Positions 16,813 through 32,800 of a DNA stretch of 64,000 nucleotides are shown here, piece by piece. The position numbers were made by a program, and so were the translations under genes. The notes under the pieces were generated by a model, which saw only the letters and a program-made list of their open reading frames with translations, did no database searches and was not told where the DNA came from. Location of the stretch: positions 10,480,490-10,544,489 of the forward strand of contig NC_056534.1 of NCBI RefSeq assembly GCF_910596095.1, read 5' to 3'. The stretch comes from Thunnus maccoyii (Eukaryota > Chordata > Actinopteri > Scombriformes > Scombridae). Numbering within the stretch: the stretch's first letter is position 1; every line of letters begins with the position of its first letter.

Positions 16813-17262
16813 TAAACATAAAAAAGTATTAGTTGCAAAATTTATCTAATGTATTAAAAGTAAAAGTACCCCTTAATGCAAAATGGCCTCACTCAGTGTT
16901 ATAGTTATTGTATAATGTGTACAGATACACAGCACAGTGCCTGTAAAACATATTCACCACTTAAGGAATTTGTTTTATCTTAAAACATTGAATCAAAAAT
17001 AATTTAATATGGATTTTTATCAATAATCCATCAACAGATCTCAACAAAGTAATCTAAATTAATTAAATATAAAGAATACAAAATACATCATCTGTTTTAT
17101 ATGTAAAATACTGACCTGTGAAATAAATGTAATGTAATGAAAAGTACAAAAATGTAGAGGAGTGGAATTATATAGTAGCATAAAATGGAAATACTCAAGT
17201 AAAGTAAAAGTACCTCAAAACTTGAATAACTTGAATAAATGAACTTAGTTGCATTCCTCCAC
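16813..17262. repeat. Composite repeat fragments
   Basis: The right end (aaatactcaagtaaagtaaaagtacc ... cattcctccactg) belongs to the CAGTGGTG hAT-type family; near 16925-17040 is a CAGTGCCTGTAAAAC...ATTCACC Tc1-like end. Borders are blurred by mutual insertion. Confidence 0.5.
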
Positions 17263-17739
17263 TGTAGCTCTTTTGGTGTTTTCCATCATGTCACATGATC
17301 TTCATCAGCAGACGGACTTTGACCACATTCTCCCTTGTGTTTCCCCTGACAAACAGTGTGTCCAAGCGGAGCACAAAGAGGTAATTCTACACTAAAAGAG
17401 TAACTGTGGAGGATTATTTAATTTGTCTACATCAACCTGCTGAAGCCTCATAATAACTAAATCCATAGTCTTCATTTGGAGCAAAAATGTATTTAAACAT
17501 CTATATGAGGCTTTAGCCATCTGAGTTAGTCAAATAAAGTGGACATCTGTCACATTTACAGTCTTTTTAGCAAGGACTTGATTTGATTAATTTGGACAGC
17601 TAAAGTTGCCTTTGATTGTACAGTTGAAAAGATCAAAGCACAGATACATTGAACATATGCTGTGAATTATGTGTGAATTATAAATACTAGTTTCTGTAAA
17701 TATCCAGGACGCATAACAAATACACCAAATGAGTAAATA

Positions 17740-19766
17740 TCAGAGTACAGAAATTTAATTGGAAAGGCCCAAACAGAGAGTCTTCTCCACTTATGTGAAG
17801 ATAAACTCTTCATTGATGTGATCATAGAAACTTTCTACAAGAATGACAATACATTCAGACTTTATTCACTGAGCCTCAGCCGAAGTTGAATTTCAATTCT
17901 TAGCAAATACATGAAAACTGACTTTTCATTCAGTGAAAATAGATGCGTGTCAAAACCCTTTAGTTGTGAAACCCTCTCAGGAATCATTCCTACCAGGGTG
18001 GGCGAAGAACCCTGAACGCAGTGATTCAGGGGACAAAACATGGAATCGTATACTGTATTTGTTTCAGATGTTTTCGAGTTGTTGTTGGATTCTTGTTTCT
18101 CAAATGATATAATTTATTGGAAAATGGATTTAAGTAGTAAATTAAGATAAAACCTAGAAACAAATCTGATACTGTGGCCAATCAATTGCTTTCTCCTTTA
18201 TAACTTGTCAAAAACATGTCCAAAAAATGCCTCATACTGCAAACAAGTTATGCTATTCAGGTGAAGTCAATGCCTTCTTTTTTAAAGATATTTATGATGG
18301 TCAGAAATCAATGATGGTCATGGCAATCAAAGGCACACTCCAGTTTGTTGTTCCCTGTCCTGGTGCTTGAGCAGCCAGCTTGACTGAGGGACAACGCTGC
18401 TTTAATGAATGGCAGGCCAACTCTGTGGAAACAATTTCAGCTTTATTTCATCCAGCCGGCGCCTTTTTTTAGCCAGAAAATGTGACCACTGAATCCCATG
18501 AAACCACCTCATTTGCTACCACTGTGTCCACAAAGTTAAGTGTCCCATTCACTGTCAGAGAAACTCCAGGATTTTTGCCTCTTTCAGACTCCAATGTCAG
18601 CCCTTATATTTAACTTTTAGTGACATGTTAAAGATCACTGCTAACAACTCTAGCAGACCCTCAGAAAACAGCAAACTTCATCTTCAATTACACTGTCTTT
18701 AGAAAGTAATTTCTTCTCTGAACCAAGGTTATTTTTGTTCATGTGTAATTCCAGACTAACATAGCAGTCAGCTAACATGTACCTCTGCCAACTGTGGCTG
18801 ACAGGAAGCAAGAAAACTAATTTATGTGTTGACTTAGCAAACGCAAGGACAAATGCATGTGGAAATTGAGTTTCTTCTCTGGAAATTAAGACTCAAATTA
18901 AACAAGACACAATAGGAGTGATTTTGCTCAAAATTAAGTTTCAAACTGACCCAAATGTCAATTTAAAGGAGGAAAAATTAGATTTAATACAGAACAGCAA
19001 TAACATGGCCTCTGTCACTCAGGTAAAGCAACTTTATAGACTGAAACGGGAGTGTAAAACAAGGCCTGAGTTTTTTTTTCATCACTCCGTAACGCATCAG
19101 TTTAGTTGATACACCATTTTGTGACCTCAACCAAGATGAGCAACACGGCTGAATCAAACCATAGCACAGAAAGCATGGCCGCACATCTGCCGGTTGTTGC
19201 AACATAAACTGCGATAGGGAGGCGAACATGAACAAACAGCAAAGATCTGAGATGGCACAGTAAAGGTTTGGATCAGAAATGTAGGTGTGAAAAAACTAAA
19301 GGTGTCTTTCTGCATAAAAGTTCCCCCAATCAAAGACTATACAAACGTATTGTACATTATAACAAGTTAGATTACAGCTCATCTTTCCTTTTGTACAAGT
19401 CCATACATACATCTTTCTTTTAGCTCTTAAGGTCTGTACATCTTGGTTACAAAAAATACATGCCATTTTGAAGTATCTATGAACATAGAAACAATAAATG
19501 TTTAATTCAAGGTAATTGAACAGTTTAACAACAGAGCTTAACTGGAATAAGTAACTCGAGGATCTTTAATGTGCAGCAGAGACGCCAGCTTCGTCTGCCA
19601 GAAACAAATATACACTCAAACTGATTCAGACTCAAATCAAAATGCAGACGACTTGCTCCTTGTGCCAGACTAAAACTGGAGCGAAAAAAAATGATGGATG
19701 ATACAATATTGAATTACATAAAAGAAATGGTATATTTATATGTGTACACGTGTGTGTGAAAAGTTC
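17740..19766 (-). other. Probable alkbh5 3' UTR / downstream region
   Basis: About 2 kb of non-coding, mostly unique sequence follows the alkbh5 stop codon. Minus-strand AATAAA hexamers are at 18442-18447, 18113-18118 and 17861-17866, any of which could end the transcript. Human ALKBH5 also has a long 3' UTR. No coding exon is seen on either strand. Confidence 0.45.
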
Positions 19767-23449
<3,683 letters not shown>

Positions 23450-23450
<1 letters not shown>

Positions 23451-23896
23451 GCTCAGTTTACAAAACCACCACGACCCGTCTCCAAGAAAAGGGCTGAAAA
23501 TAAACTCGTGTAACCTGTCCGAGATCTGCGCATGCTCAGTGGCGACCTGCCAGTTTGGGGAGAGACTGTCACGTGGCCTGGAGAATCCATTTTGGGATCC
23601 TCCTGCTAATTTAGTCCCACTAACCTTTTATTTACCTACTTTAAATATGTGTTTAAATGGATTTGTTGATGTTTATTATAATGTTGTTCACAGTGTTGAT
23701 GTCTTAATATTAAAATAAAAATAATAATGATAACAAGACTGCACTGATTTGTCTGTGATTTGTTCAAAACACTAATCAAAACTGTCAAAACATCAAATCA
23801 ATCAAAACATTTTTATGATCCTTTTCACTTATGTAAAGCGTATTTGAGTATCCTGAAAAGCACTCCATAAATAAAAATAAATTATTATTATTATAC

Positions 23897-23931
<35 letters not shown>

Positions 23932-25650
23932 AGGATACTTAAAGATCTCTTCCAGCCATGTTTTAAGATTTATATAAAATACTCTACTTTGAATAATAAT
24001 TTGTGTCTGATATGTTTTTTCCACAAACAAAAGTTCAATTATCTTGTTAAAATCCTTAAAATTACATCTACTCCTTCTCCCTCATTTAAAATTCCAGAAA
24101 CTATGAATATACAAATATACAGTACAATTCAAAAGTTTGGACATTCATTTGAATGATGGTGTCCAAACCTTTGACTGGTTACTGTATTTCATTTCAGAAG
24201 TTTAACTGTTGGACACAAAATGTCTCCCACTTCACTTCACAAGTCCATTTTCAATGCACTGGAGGCTCCACGTTTCAACACACTTGTGTTAGTTGCATAC
24301 CGGACCAGGATTGGCATCCAAACTATTTGTGATGTCACAAATCATGATCGGAGGCCCCTTAAAATTGGATTTTGAATGAGCACAGAGAAACTTTCCACTT
24401 TCAGCAGATGAAAGTGAAAACAGCCTTCTATTGTCTATAAAAAAAAAGACATATTAAAAACAAAAAAAATGTATTTATTTTATGAATATCTCCCCACTAT
24501 GGAAATGAATAGAGCAAATATTATTTATACATGTTTTATAAGATTTGCAAGTGTAATTAAGGTTTCATGAAGTGAATAAAAAACATCTGAATATTTGTGC
24601 ACATTTAAGAAAAGATAAATCGATGCATAAATTTACCGCCGGATATGTTGTGAGTACTGGTGAATGTCTCATCCTGTAGATACAAACCCACACAGATTTC
24701 TTTTGTGCTATTTTTCCTTGAAAAGAGGAAGGATTTGTAAATCTTATAAAACACATATTAGTAATGTTGCCAATAATAATGCACTATTTTCTCTCCATAA
24801 CCCACCCACTATTTGGTCCAGCTGTTGTACACTGAAATATTTGTAGTACTTTTATTATTATTTATTACCGTGCCTTAATATTGAGATTTTGATGAGTCGA
24901 TCAACTGATTAGTCGATTAACTGAAATAATTTTCAGTTTGCTAATCTAATCTAATTTTTAAGTCATTTATCAAGCAAAAAGTTATTAAGATGTGAGGATT
25001 TGCTGTTTTTCTGTTTTTATATAATTTAATACTTTTGGGTGTTGGACTGTTGATCAGACAAAACAAGCAATTTGAAGATGTTTATTTAAACCCAGATTGG
25101 CCCATTTTTAGAGGATTTTACTATTTTCTGAAATTTAATGCACCAAACAATTAAACAAAAATAATCTACAGATTCATGAGTCATAAAAAAGTGCCAATCA
25201 CAATTTCCCCAAACCTAAGTTGACACATTCATGCTTTTTTGTCTGACCAACAACACAAAATCCAAAGATATCCAGTTAAATATAGACGATGAAGAAAACC
25301 AGCAGTCTGACAAACTACAAGAAGCTCATTTTGATGAATTATTTTATAATAAAAAAAAAGTTGCAGATTAATTTTGAGATCTGCTTAATCTGCAAATCTT
25401 TGAAACTCCAGCATTTTTCAATATTTTCAGGCTTTTTTTAGATTTAGCAATTAGTTGATTAATTGAAAAAAAAGATCAATAATGAAAATAATTGTTACTT
25501 TCAGCCTTACCTGAACCCTGTTAACTAAATCAAATGTCTTGTTGATTTTTATATTATTGTTGAAACTATAAAAACATTTAGTACTGTCATTTTATACCGA
25601 ACATGTTTATCATCTTTGAATCATTTTGACAAATAAGTGATGAAGTGCTC
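23450..25650. other. Intergenic region between alkbh5 and myo15a
   Basis: This is AT-rich DNA with no recognisable exon on either strand. It holds an (ATT)n run at about 23880-23932, a short Tc1-like palindrome (24118-24186) and degraded hAT-type sequence around 24890-25510 (cgattaactgaaataattttc-like and attgttactttcagcc). The rest shows nothing I can name. Confidence 0.6.
24118..24186. mobile_element. Minimal Tc1/mariner-type palindromic element
   Basis: The 69-bp sequence reads tacagtacaattcaaaagtt...aacctttgactggttactgta, essentially two Tc1-like terminal repeats (CAAAAGTTTGGACA) facing each other, bounded by TA. It is probably an internally deleted Tc1 element. Confidence 0.68.
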
Positions 25651-26041
25651 TTTATTTTGATAAAATATTCTTTACAAAATAACCACATTGGTGCATGAAC
25701 ATTTGTTGAAAATGATAATAGTTTACAGTAACATGTCAAGTTTAACAGTCAACAGTATAAATAAAAAAATAAAAAAACATGTTGCTCATCAGTTATAAAA
25801 CTTGGGCACAGGCCTGCAAAGCTCCCTCACTGCTCATTAACAGCTTCTATACAAATAAAACATCTTTAATGTTTAAACAATTAAAACTACAGCAGCAAGT
25901 GCAAATATTAATAAATGTCAACCTGAAACGAAATCTCAATTAACGTTGACTTGTATTTGTCTCCGGGCTGCACTGTGTTCAGTTATTGCAGTATAACAAT
26001 TAATTAACAGAGGTACGTGTATGCATTCACATATTATATTA

Positions 26042-26084
<43 letters not shown>

Positions 26085-26211
26085 AGCTACACACAACAAA
26101 AACCCGGAGGTAAGAAGAGGTAGGCTATTAATTTAGGGTTTTCTTTACATGTGTGTGTCTGAATGTGTTCATACAAGTGTGTGTGCGTGATTGTTTGTCA
26201 TTTAGCATATG
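25651..26211 (-). terminator. myo15a: myo15a 3' UTR with AATAAA polyadenylation signal
   Basis: The sequence downstream of the myo15a stop reads, on the minus strand, through a (CA)n run (26046-26082) to an AATAAA hexamer at 25651-25656. A 3' UTR of about 0.56 kb is therefore plausible. No other AATAAA was noticed on the minus strand closer to the stop. Confidence 0.5.
26046..26082. repeat. (GT)n microsatellite in myo15a 3' UTR
   Basis: This is an uninterrupted GT dinucleotide array; on the myo15a transcript it reads (AC)n, within the presumed 3' UTR. Confidence 0.9.
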
Positions 26212-26815
26212 TTATAACATGGTGATTTCGCTCGGAGGCAGGGTGAGCCTCTTCTCCCGCACCGACATCATGTTTTCCACCTGCATGGCGATGACTCGAC
26301 ACAACTCCAGGCCCTGCGGACAAACGCCACCAGCATGAGCGTGAAGACCGCAACAGTAGCACTGACAAACGATCTCTGAAGTGTGTCCATGTCTGTGTTT
26401 ACACAATACCTGCTCAAGCTGCAGCTGAATGACCCGCTGTGCGTTCATGTCCCCCAGGGTGAGGTCTACGTACGGGTAACTCGTTCCAGCGGTGGGCCTC
26501 TGAGTGCGGCTGGATTGCACCTCCACCAGGGGGACCACTGTCATTAGTTCCTGCACCACAGAGACTACACATTTTAACACACTAGTGCCCACTAAAGAAC
26601 ATATGTGACTCTAGTTGTGGGTTCATGTTTCAGTCACGATCAGCATATCGGAGTCTTGTGAATGTCTGTGTCGTTACTTACGTGTGTATTTTTGTGCAGG
26701 AAGTGGAGACCATGTTGATTGACAGCAACAATACAGGGGGCGTAGAAGGTGGTGGAGCTGCTGCTGTGGATGTAGAAGAACGACGAGCCGAACATGGGGA
26801 ATGCGCTGACCAACC

Positions 26816-26868
<53 letters not shown>

Positions 26869-29800
26869 TTAACAAGACTGAGCACATATTGTCACTTTTT
26901 TATTATTAGAGAGAAGGAGTTGCATGAATAGGAAATAGAAAAACCCTGACATTATCAGAGGGGGCTCTCAAACTTTTACATGTCAGGTTCAGTTTCCTCG
27001 TCATGAGGATAACTGCACAACGTGTGAAGACAGTTGTATAATGTTTTCTGTGGATCTGAAGGAGCTTTGTTGGGTCAAAACACAATTACCCTGCTGTGTC
27101 ATCAGAGTTATCTCTAGCTTGGGTTTGGAGACAGACAGTCTGCGTTACAAACTGAGGGCATGGAGTTTAAAAAAAACTTAGGCGTTTACCAGGCAGGCAC
27201 AAGGGTCTAGTGAAAATCGCTGCATTATGGGAAATGTAGGATCCAGTGTCTCTGAGACTTGACCTCAACTGGGAACTCAAAGTCAAGAAATCTTTGCCTC
27301 TGCTGCTTTGAGTTTGATTGTTTTCCTTTGTTTAATGTCTGTCATAATGGAAGTGCAAAACTAAAACACTGGAGTATTCTCGCTGAACTACTGTAAATAA
27401 TCTCTGTATTATGACAATATCCTTAAAAAGTGCAAATGTACACATCAGTTAAAGCATTTCTGGCCTTCAGAACAATCGAATGAATTCCAGGATACAGGGC
27501 CTGCTGGTGGCTGCAGATTGAATCCGGTGAGGAGGACCATGTTATAAGGTCAAAAGCACCAGAACAAGTGAAGTCAACATGGATTAGAAGTCCTAAAGAG
27601 GCTCAGTATCATGGAAAGTTTGAACAGTTGTACAGTTAGATGTCAATGAACCAACTACATCTGCTGACAATAAATACTGTGACACAATATACATTTGCCG
27701 ACCAGCAGAGATCTTGCCATACAGCTTATATTATGGTAACTATTCCTTTAATATTTTTTGTTGAATTGGGCTATTGTGGGCAAATTTGTGAATCAATGAA
27801 CAGGAATGTTTCATGACTTTATTGGATTTTTATGTGTTTTGATACTTTGATTTGTCAGGTATTTAATTTGCTGGATGAGCTAAAAACTCCCATTACTGTC
27901 TAGATAATTTATCTACATTCAGCTTTTTCCTGAAATTTAAAACAGGACATTAAATTATTTTCCTGAAAATATATCATATAACAATATCTATCAATGTCAA
28001 GATTTAAAATTACATGTACTGATACAGGATTTTATCCATATCGTCCACTTGTAGAAGTTGCAGTTGTTACACATGTAGAGAAAATATAATTATATCTCAA
28101 AACTGACCAGTTTAGTCAAAATCATAGTTATTACCTGAAGTGCTTCCCCCTATATATGAAAAGGGATCTTACCCAGAAACTGTGCTCTGGCCTGGTGTGG
28201 GCTCAGGGTCTGCACTTGCTGCATGTGCTGTGTCACCATGGTAACCCACTGCTGCGGTGGCTGCTTTTTGAACAGAGGTGTGGCGATATACTCCGACAGT
28301 TCATGTCTGGGGGGAGAGAGGAGGAGGGGGGAGCAGAAACAGAGTCTCAGATAAACAGAAGTCTGCTTCACTCAGTGATTTCCAACTTTTCTCAAAATGA
28401 TTTTCCACAACTCAGTGAGCTGTTCCGTTCGTCTGTCGGCTCTATGTGTGTGGGAGGAAAGAGGGAGTGATAACAACAGTAAGAGCAAGAAACGACAACA
28501 GAGTTTTACCAGTAGAGAAAGATAAGAGACTCTTGCTCCTTAAATATAACTATTAGTGAGTGCACTGGATTCTGGTCTTTTCAACAACAAGCTTGTCCCT
28601 GAATGTTGAACTTCAGAGCTAATTGGTAAATCTAAAGCTCACTGAAGCTCCAGTGCAGCTGTGTTGGTCTTGATTTGTTGTCATGTTGTCTGAGTTTAGA
28701 AAAACATCCACAGAGGAAAAAACTATGCTCATTTCACCAATATATTTTGGACATGTGAAATATTTAAATCATATTGGATTGGTGTTAAAAGAGAAATAAG
28801 TTATGAAACTGGAATTGATTTTGTTTAATTCGTCCTGAAATAATGGATGGATAATGGAATAAAATGATATTTACTGAAAAACTGCTTTAAAGGATAGGTT
28901 CACAATGTCTGTTCAAGTCTGTCAGGTGTCCGTATGAACATTGAAAGAGGTTTTTCTCGCTGTAATGATCCCTCCTGTTCATACTGGCTATTAAAAGATC
29001 TTCAAATGTGCTTTCAATGTAAGTGATGGAGGCCAAAATCTGTGCAATGCATTTAAAGGTTATATGAAGCTTCAGCAGTCTGAGTTAGTCATATCAAGCG
29101 TATATCTGCCACATTTACAGTCCTTTTAGCATCAGATTCTTTGTGTTTCCCTGTTGAGCTGTGGTGGAAGTATAGTGACAAAAAGAGGGACTTTGCACTA
29201 AAAACACTGTAACACTGAAAGGTATCTACTTGATTTGACTAAGTTGGATGGTTGAAGCTTCATATTAGCTTCAGATAAACCTTTAAATAAATCTTTGCAC
29301 AGATTGAAGGCTGTAGGCTTCGGCCTCATCACTTACATTGTAAGTACATTATGAATGGATCCTTTGATGGTCAGTATGAAGAGGAGGAATGATTAAGGCA
29401 AGAAAAATGTTCATTTGGGCACCTAACTAGTGTTTTAAGACAGGCTTGAAAAATTGTGAACCCGTCCTTTAAGTGTAATTACGAGAAACTGGAGGCAAAG
29501 GGGAAACACAAGTAAAGACAAATGGAAAGGACTGGTGGAGAAAATTAAAAACGTGGAGAAAATTTGAGGCAGTGTTGACTGTAGTTAATCAAAATGGGCT
29601 AAACGGCCGTGCTGTGCAAATAGAAATCATTAAGAGACTGGAAGAATTTTGTGGGTGAATGTGTGTATTTATGTAAGTACATACAGTATATGTATATGTG
29701 TGTTTAATACACTGTATGTATGTACAAATCTATTTTTCTTCATGTATTTAGGTAAATCCTCACTGTATTAAGGACTTACCTTTTTCTTTTTTTCACTTTT

Positions 29801-32800
29801 CTTGTTTTATTTTATCACATTTTTTTATTTTTAGGATTAGAGTTTGCTCTACTGCACACACAACTGTAAAAACGTGATGAACTGGTGTTAAACCAGCGAT
29901 GATATGATTGATAAAGTTATTGTTTTCTCACATGCTGGGGATGAAGATGATGTCTTTGGCTCTGTGCTGCAAAGCTGCCAGTTTGGAGATCTGGTGGAAC
30001 TGTTGATCGCTCACTTTTCCGTGTGGAAGGACATTTAACAGTCCTTTACGGTAGTCCGGCAGGATCTGATGTACACACACAAACACAGTTACATACACAA
30101 AAACACACATGTAAGTAACACTGTGTGAAACATCACCTGTCGTACCTGGTTATAGTGCATGGCCACACAAAGCTCATTCTCAAACTTGAGCGGTTGAGTC
30201 CAGACGACCCGTCTGAACCAGAAGCTGTAGTTGGTGTCGACTAACTCCGCCTCTGTCGCCACATCCAGGATGTACTCGTTTTTGTTCAGAGGTCGCACAT
30301 TCTGACCTGGACGCATACACACACACGTGGATTTATTACAAATAGATAAAGCATTTTTAAGACAAACCTAAACTATTGGATTAGTGAATCTAGCATCAGA
30401 TATTAAAAAAACTAAACGTTGCAATCCAACACAAACTATTGACACATTAACCCTGAAACCTGTTAATACTTGTAAAGCCACCTATAGTGCGAGCTGCTGT
30501 GCCTCTGAACAGCAACTAGAGAGCAGTCTGATATGTAATCTGTGAGTGTATCTGCTTCACTGACAATGACAAAGTGATTGCTTCCCTGCACTAATGCAAA
30601 GTTTAATGCGTGTGAGACAGAGAGCGAGAAGGAGAGAGCGTGTGCATGAGGAAGAAGATTACACACATGTATGAACACACCTCGATTGGTGACTAAAAAT
30701 ATGGCGTATTCTTCCATAGCCTCCAGTCTGTGTAACGCCATCTCATAACACAGTTCCTCAATCACCTCTAAAGCAACCTGAAAAACAACAATATCAACAC
30801 ACACACGTTAAATGCATTGCAACCTCCTCATCCTCATAGACACCGGTAGTGACTGAACACTTACAGAACACGTTTTGATTTTCACGTGACGTTCGATGCC
30901 TCCAGGAAACAGAAACAGCTGACGTTTCGAACTGCGTCCCGCCTGAGAAAGTAAAAATACACACTTGTATTTATATATACTGGACATACACACGGGCAAG
31001 TCGGACTGCAGCTGATTTTTCCAGGATATTAACACACTTAAACCCATATAAACAGTGGTGGAAAGTAAATTGACTCAAGTGCTGCTACTTGTGTTTTACC
31101 AAAATATTTCCATTTTATGCTCTTTTATTCCAATAGATTTGAAAGGTTTTTTTATACTCCTCTACATCTGACAGCATTAGTTACTATGTACTTTTCATAA
31201 TAATATTCTACATACAAATTATATTACCAGCCTATAAATTTCTTTATGAATTAAATTGTCCCAAAATAATGTATAGTAGTCAGAATAAAAGGTTATATTC
31301 TGTATCTTTATTACGGTGAACAAATTCCATGAAAAGATAAAACCAGCCATTGTTTATTCTGTCTCCCAATGCCTTCCGACTGTCCAACCCTGTCTCTGGC
31401 TCTCAGCCCCAAGCTCACTGGTTCCCACTGAAGACATTAATCTTTACAAACCGGTCACAAATATATAGTTTCATGTTTTTTAAAAAGATTTCCTTTTTAC
31501 TTCAAACAGGAGTAAATAGAGCATTTGTTGGGGGAATATTGGGTAATATTTTCAGGCTGCAGTGTCCATTATCAAGTTAATGAAGAAACATGTTACCCAG
31601 GGCAACAGTAAGGCTGATTGATTGTTTTTAATAGTTTTTGGAGTGGAGCTCTTTTGCACAGAGGAAAATGCTGAATCAGGCTCTGGCCACACAGACAACA
31701 CTTGTTAGAATAATCAGTTCATTGTTGGTTTTGTTCTTCTCATGAGATTTGTTGACAAATATGAAAAATAACATCAACTTTATCCTTCAAAATGAACTCC
31801 AATTTGACCAGTTACCACATTTAATTGCTGCTTACTTCAATCATAGTAATACTATAAAATAACAAATATAATACTATAGTTCTGGGTGGGGCTATTCTGC
31901 ATAATGATTACATTCACTTTTCATACTTAAATTAGTTTTGCTGCTAATACTTCTACTCTTTTACTTGCAGGACTTTTATGTGTAATGTATTTTTACACTG
32001 TGGGTATTGTTCGTTTTATTTAAAGGACCAGTGTGTAGGATTTAGTGGCATCTAGTGGTGAGATTGCAGATTGCAGTACCTCGCCCTCACCCCTCCCTTT
32101 CAAGTGTGTAGGAGAGCCTATGGTGCCTGCAAAACTCGTGAAAGGCCCTCTCTAGAGCCAGTGTTTGATTTGTCCATTCTGGGCTACTGTAGAAACATGG
32201 CGGTGCAACATGGCGGGCTCCGTGGAAGAGGACCTGCCCCCTATGTAGATATAAAGGGCTAATTCTAAGCTAACGAAAACATGATTCGTATTTTCATTAT
32301 ACACGTATGAAAACATAACATTTATGAATGTTATATTCCATTTCTGCCAAGTCCGTCCGCTAGATGCCACTAAATTCTACACACTGCACCTTTAAGTAAA
32401 CAATCTGATAAATAAAAGTAGGCACTTACCAGCATGGCCTTCAGCTCCATGCTGTTGGGCGGAACAATGCGGCCGCCATATTGGAACGTCTTCTTCAGGT
32501 TCTGCTCGCATGCTTTAGCTATGCCTAACACATTTAAAGAAAACATTACAAACTGGTGGCTTTGTTAATGTGTACATCTGGTGATAGTGTGTGTGTGTTT
32601 GTGTGTGTTTTTACCCTGATACTGAGGCCCAGCGCTGTGAGAGGCCTGCTGGAGGTATTTCAGCAGGAAGGGCTTGAGGACTTCAGAGCAGCGATGAAAA
32701 GTGGTCAGGATGTACAGCAGCCTCCAGCCACGTTGGCAACTGTCACTATAGAGCACGAGAGCTCACGGTCACACTCAGGATCACAGGCTCAGTTAAGAAA

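Larger units (their letters stand above)
26212..30942 (-). other. myo15a: myo15a exons: C-terminal FERM domain and PDZ ligand
   Basis: Exons: 30865-30942, 30681-30777, 30146-30306, 29932-30065, 28173-28306, 26682-26815, 26410-26550, 26212-26313. Landmarks are [104 protein letters not shown] and [13 protein letters not shown]. The last residues (I-T-M-L) fit a class I PDZ ligand, the known whirlin-binding end of this myosin; I recall human ending EITLL. Confidence 0.95.
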
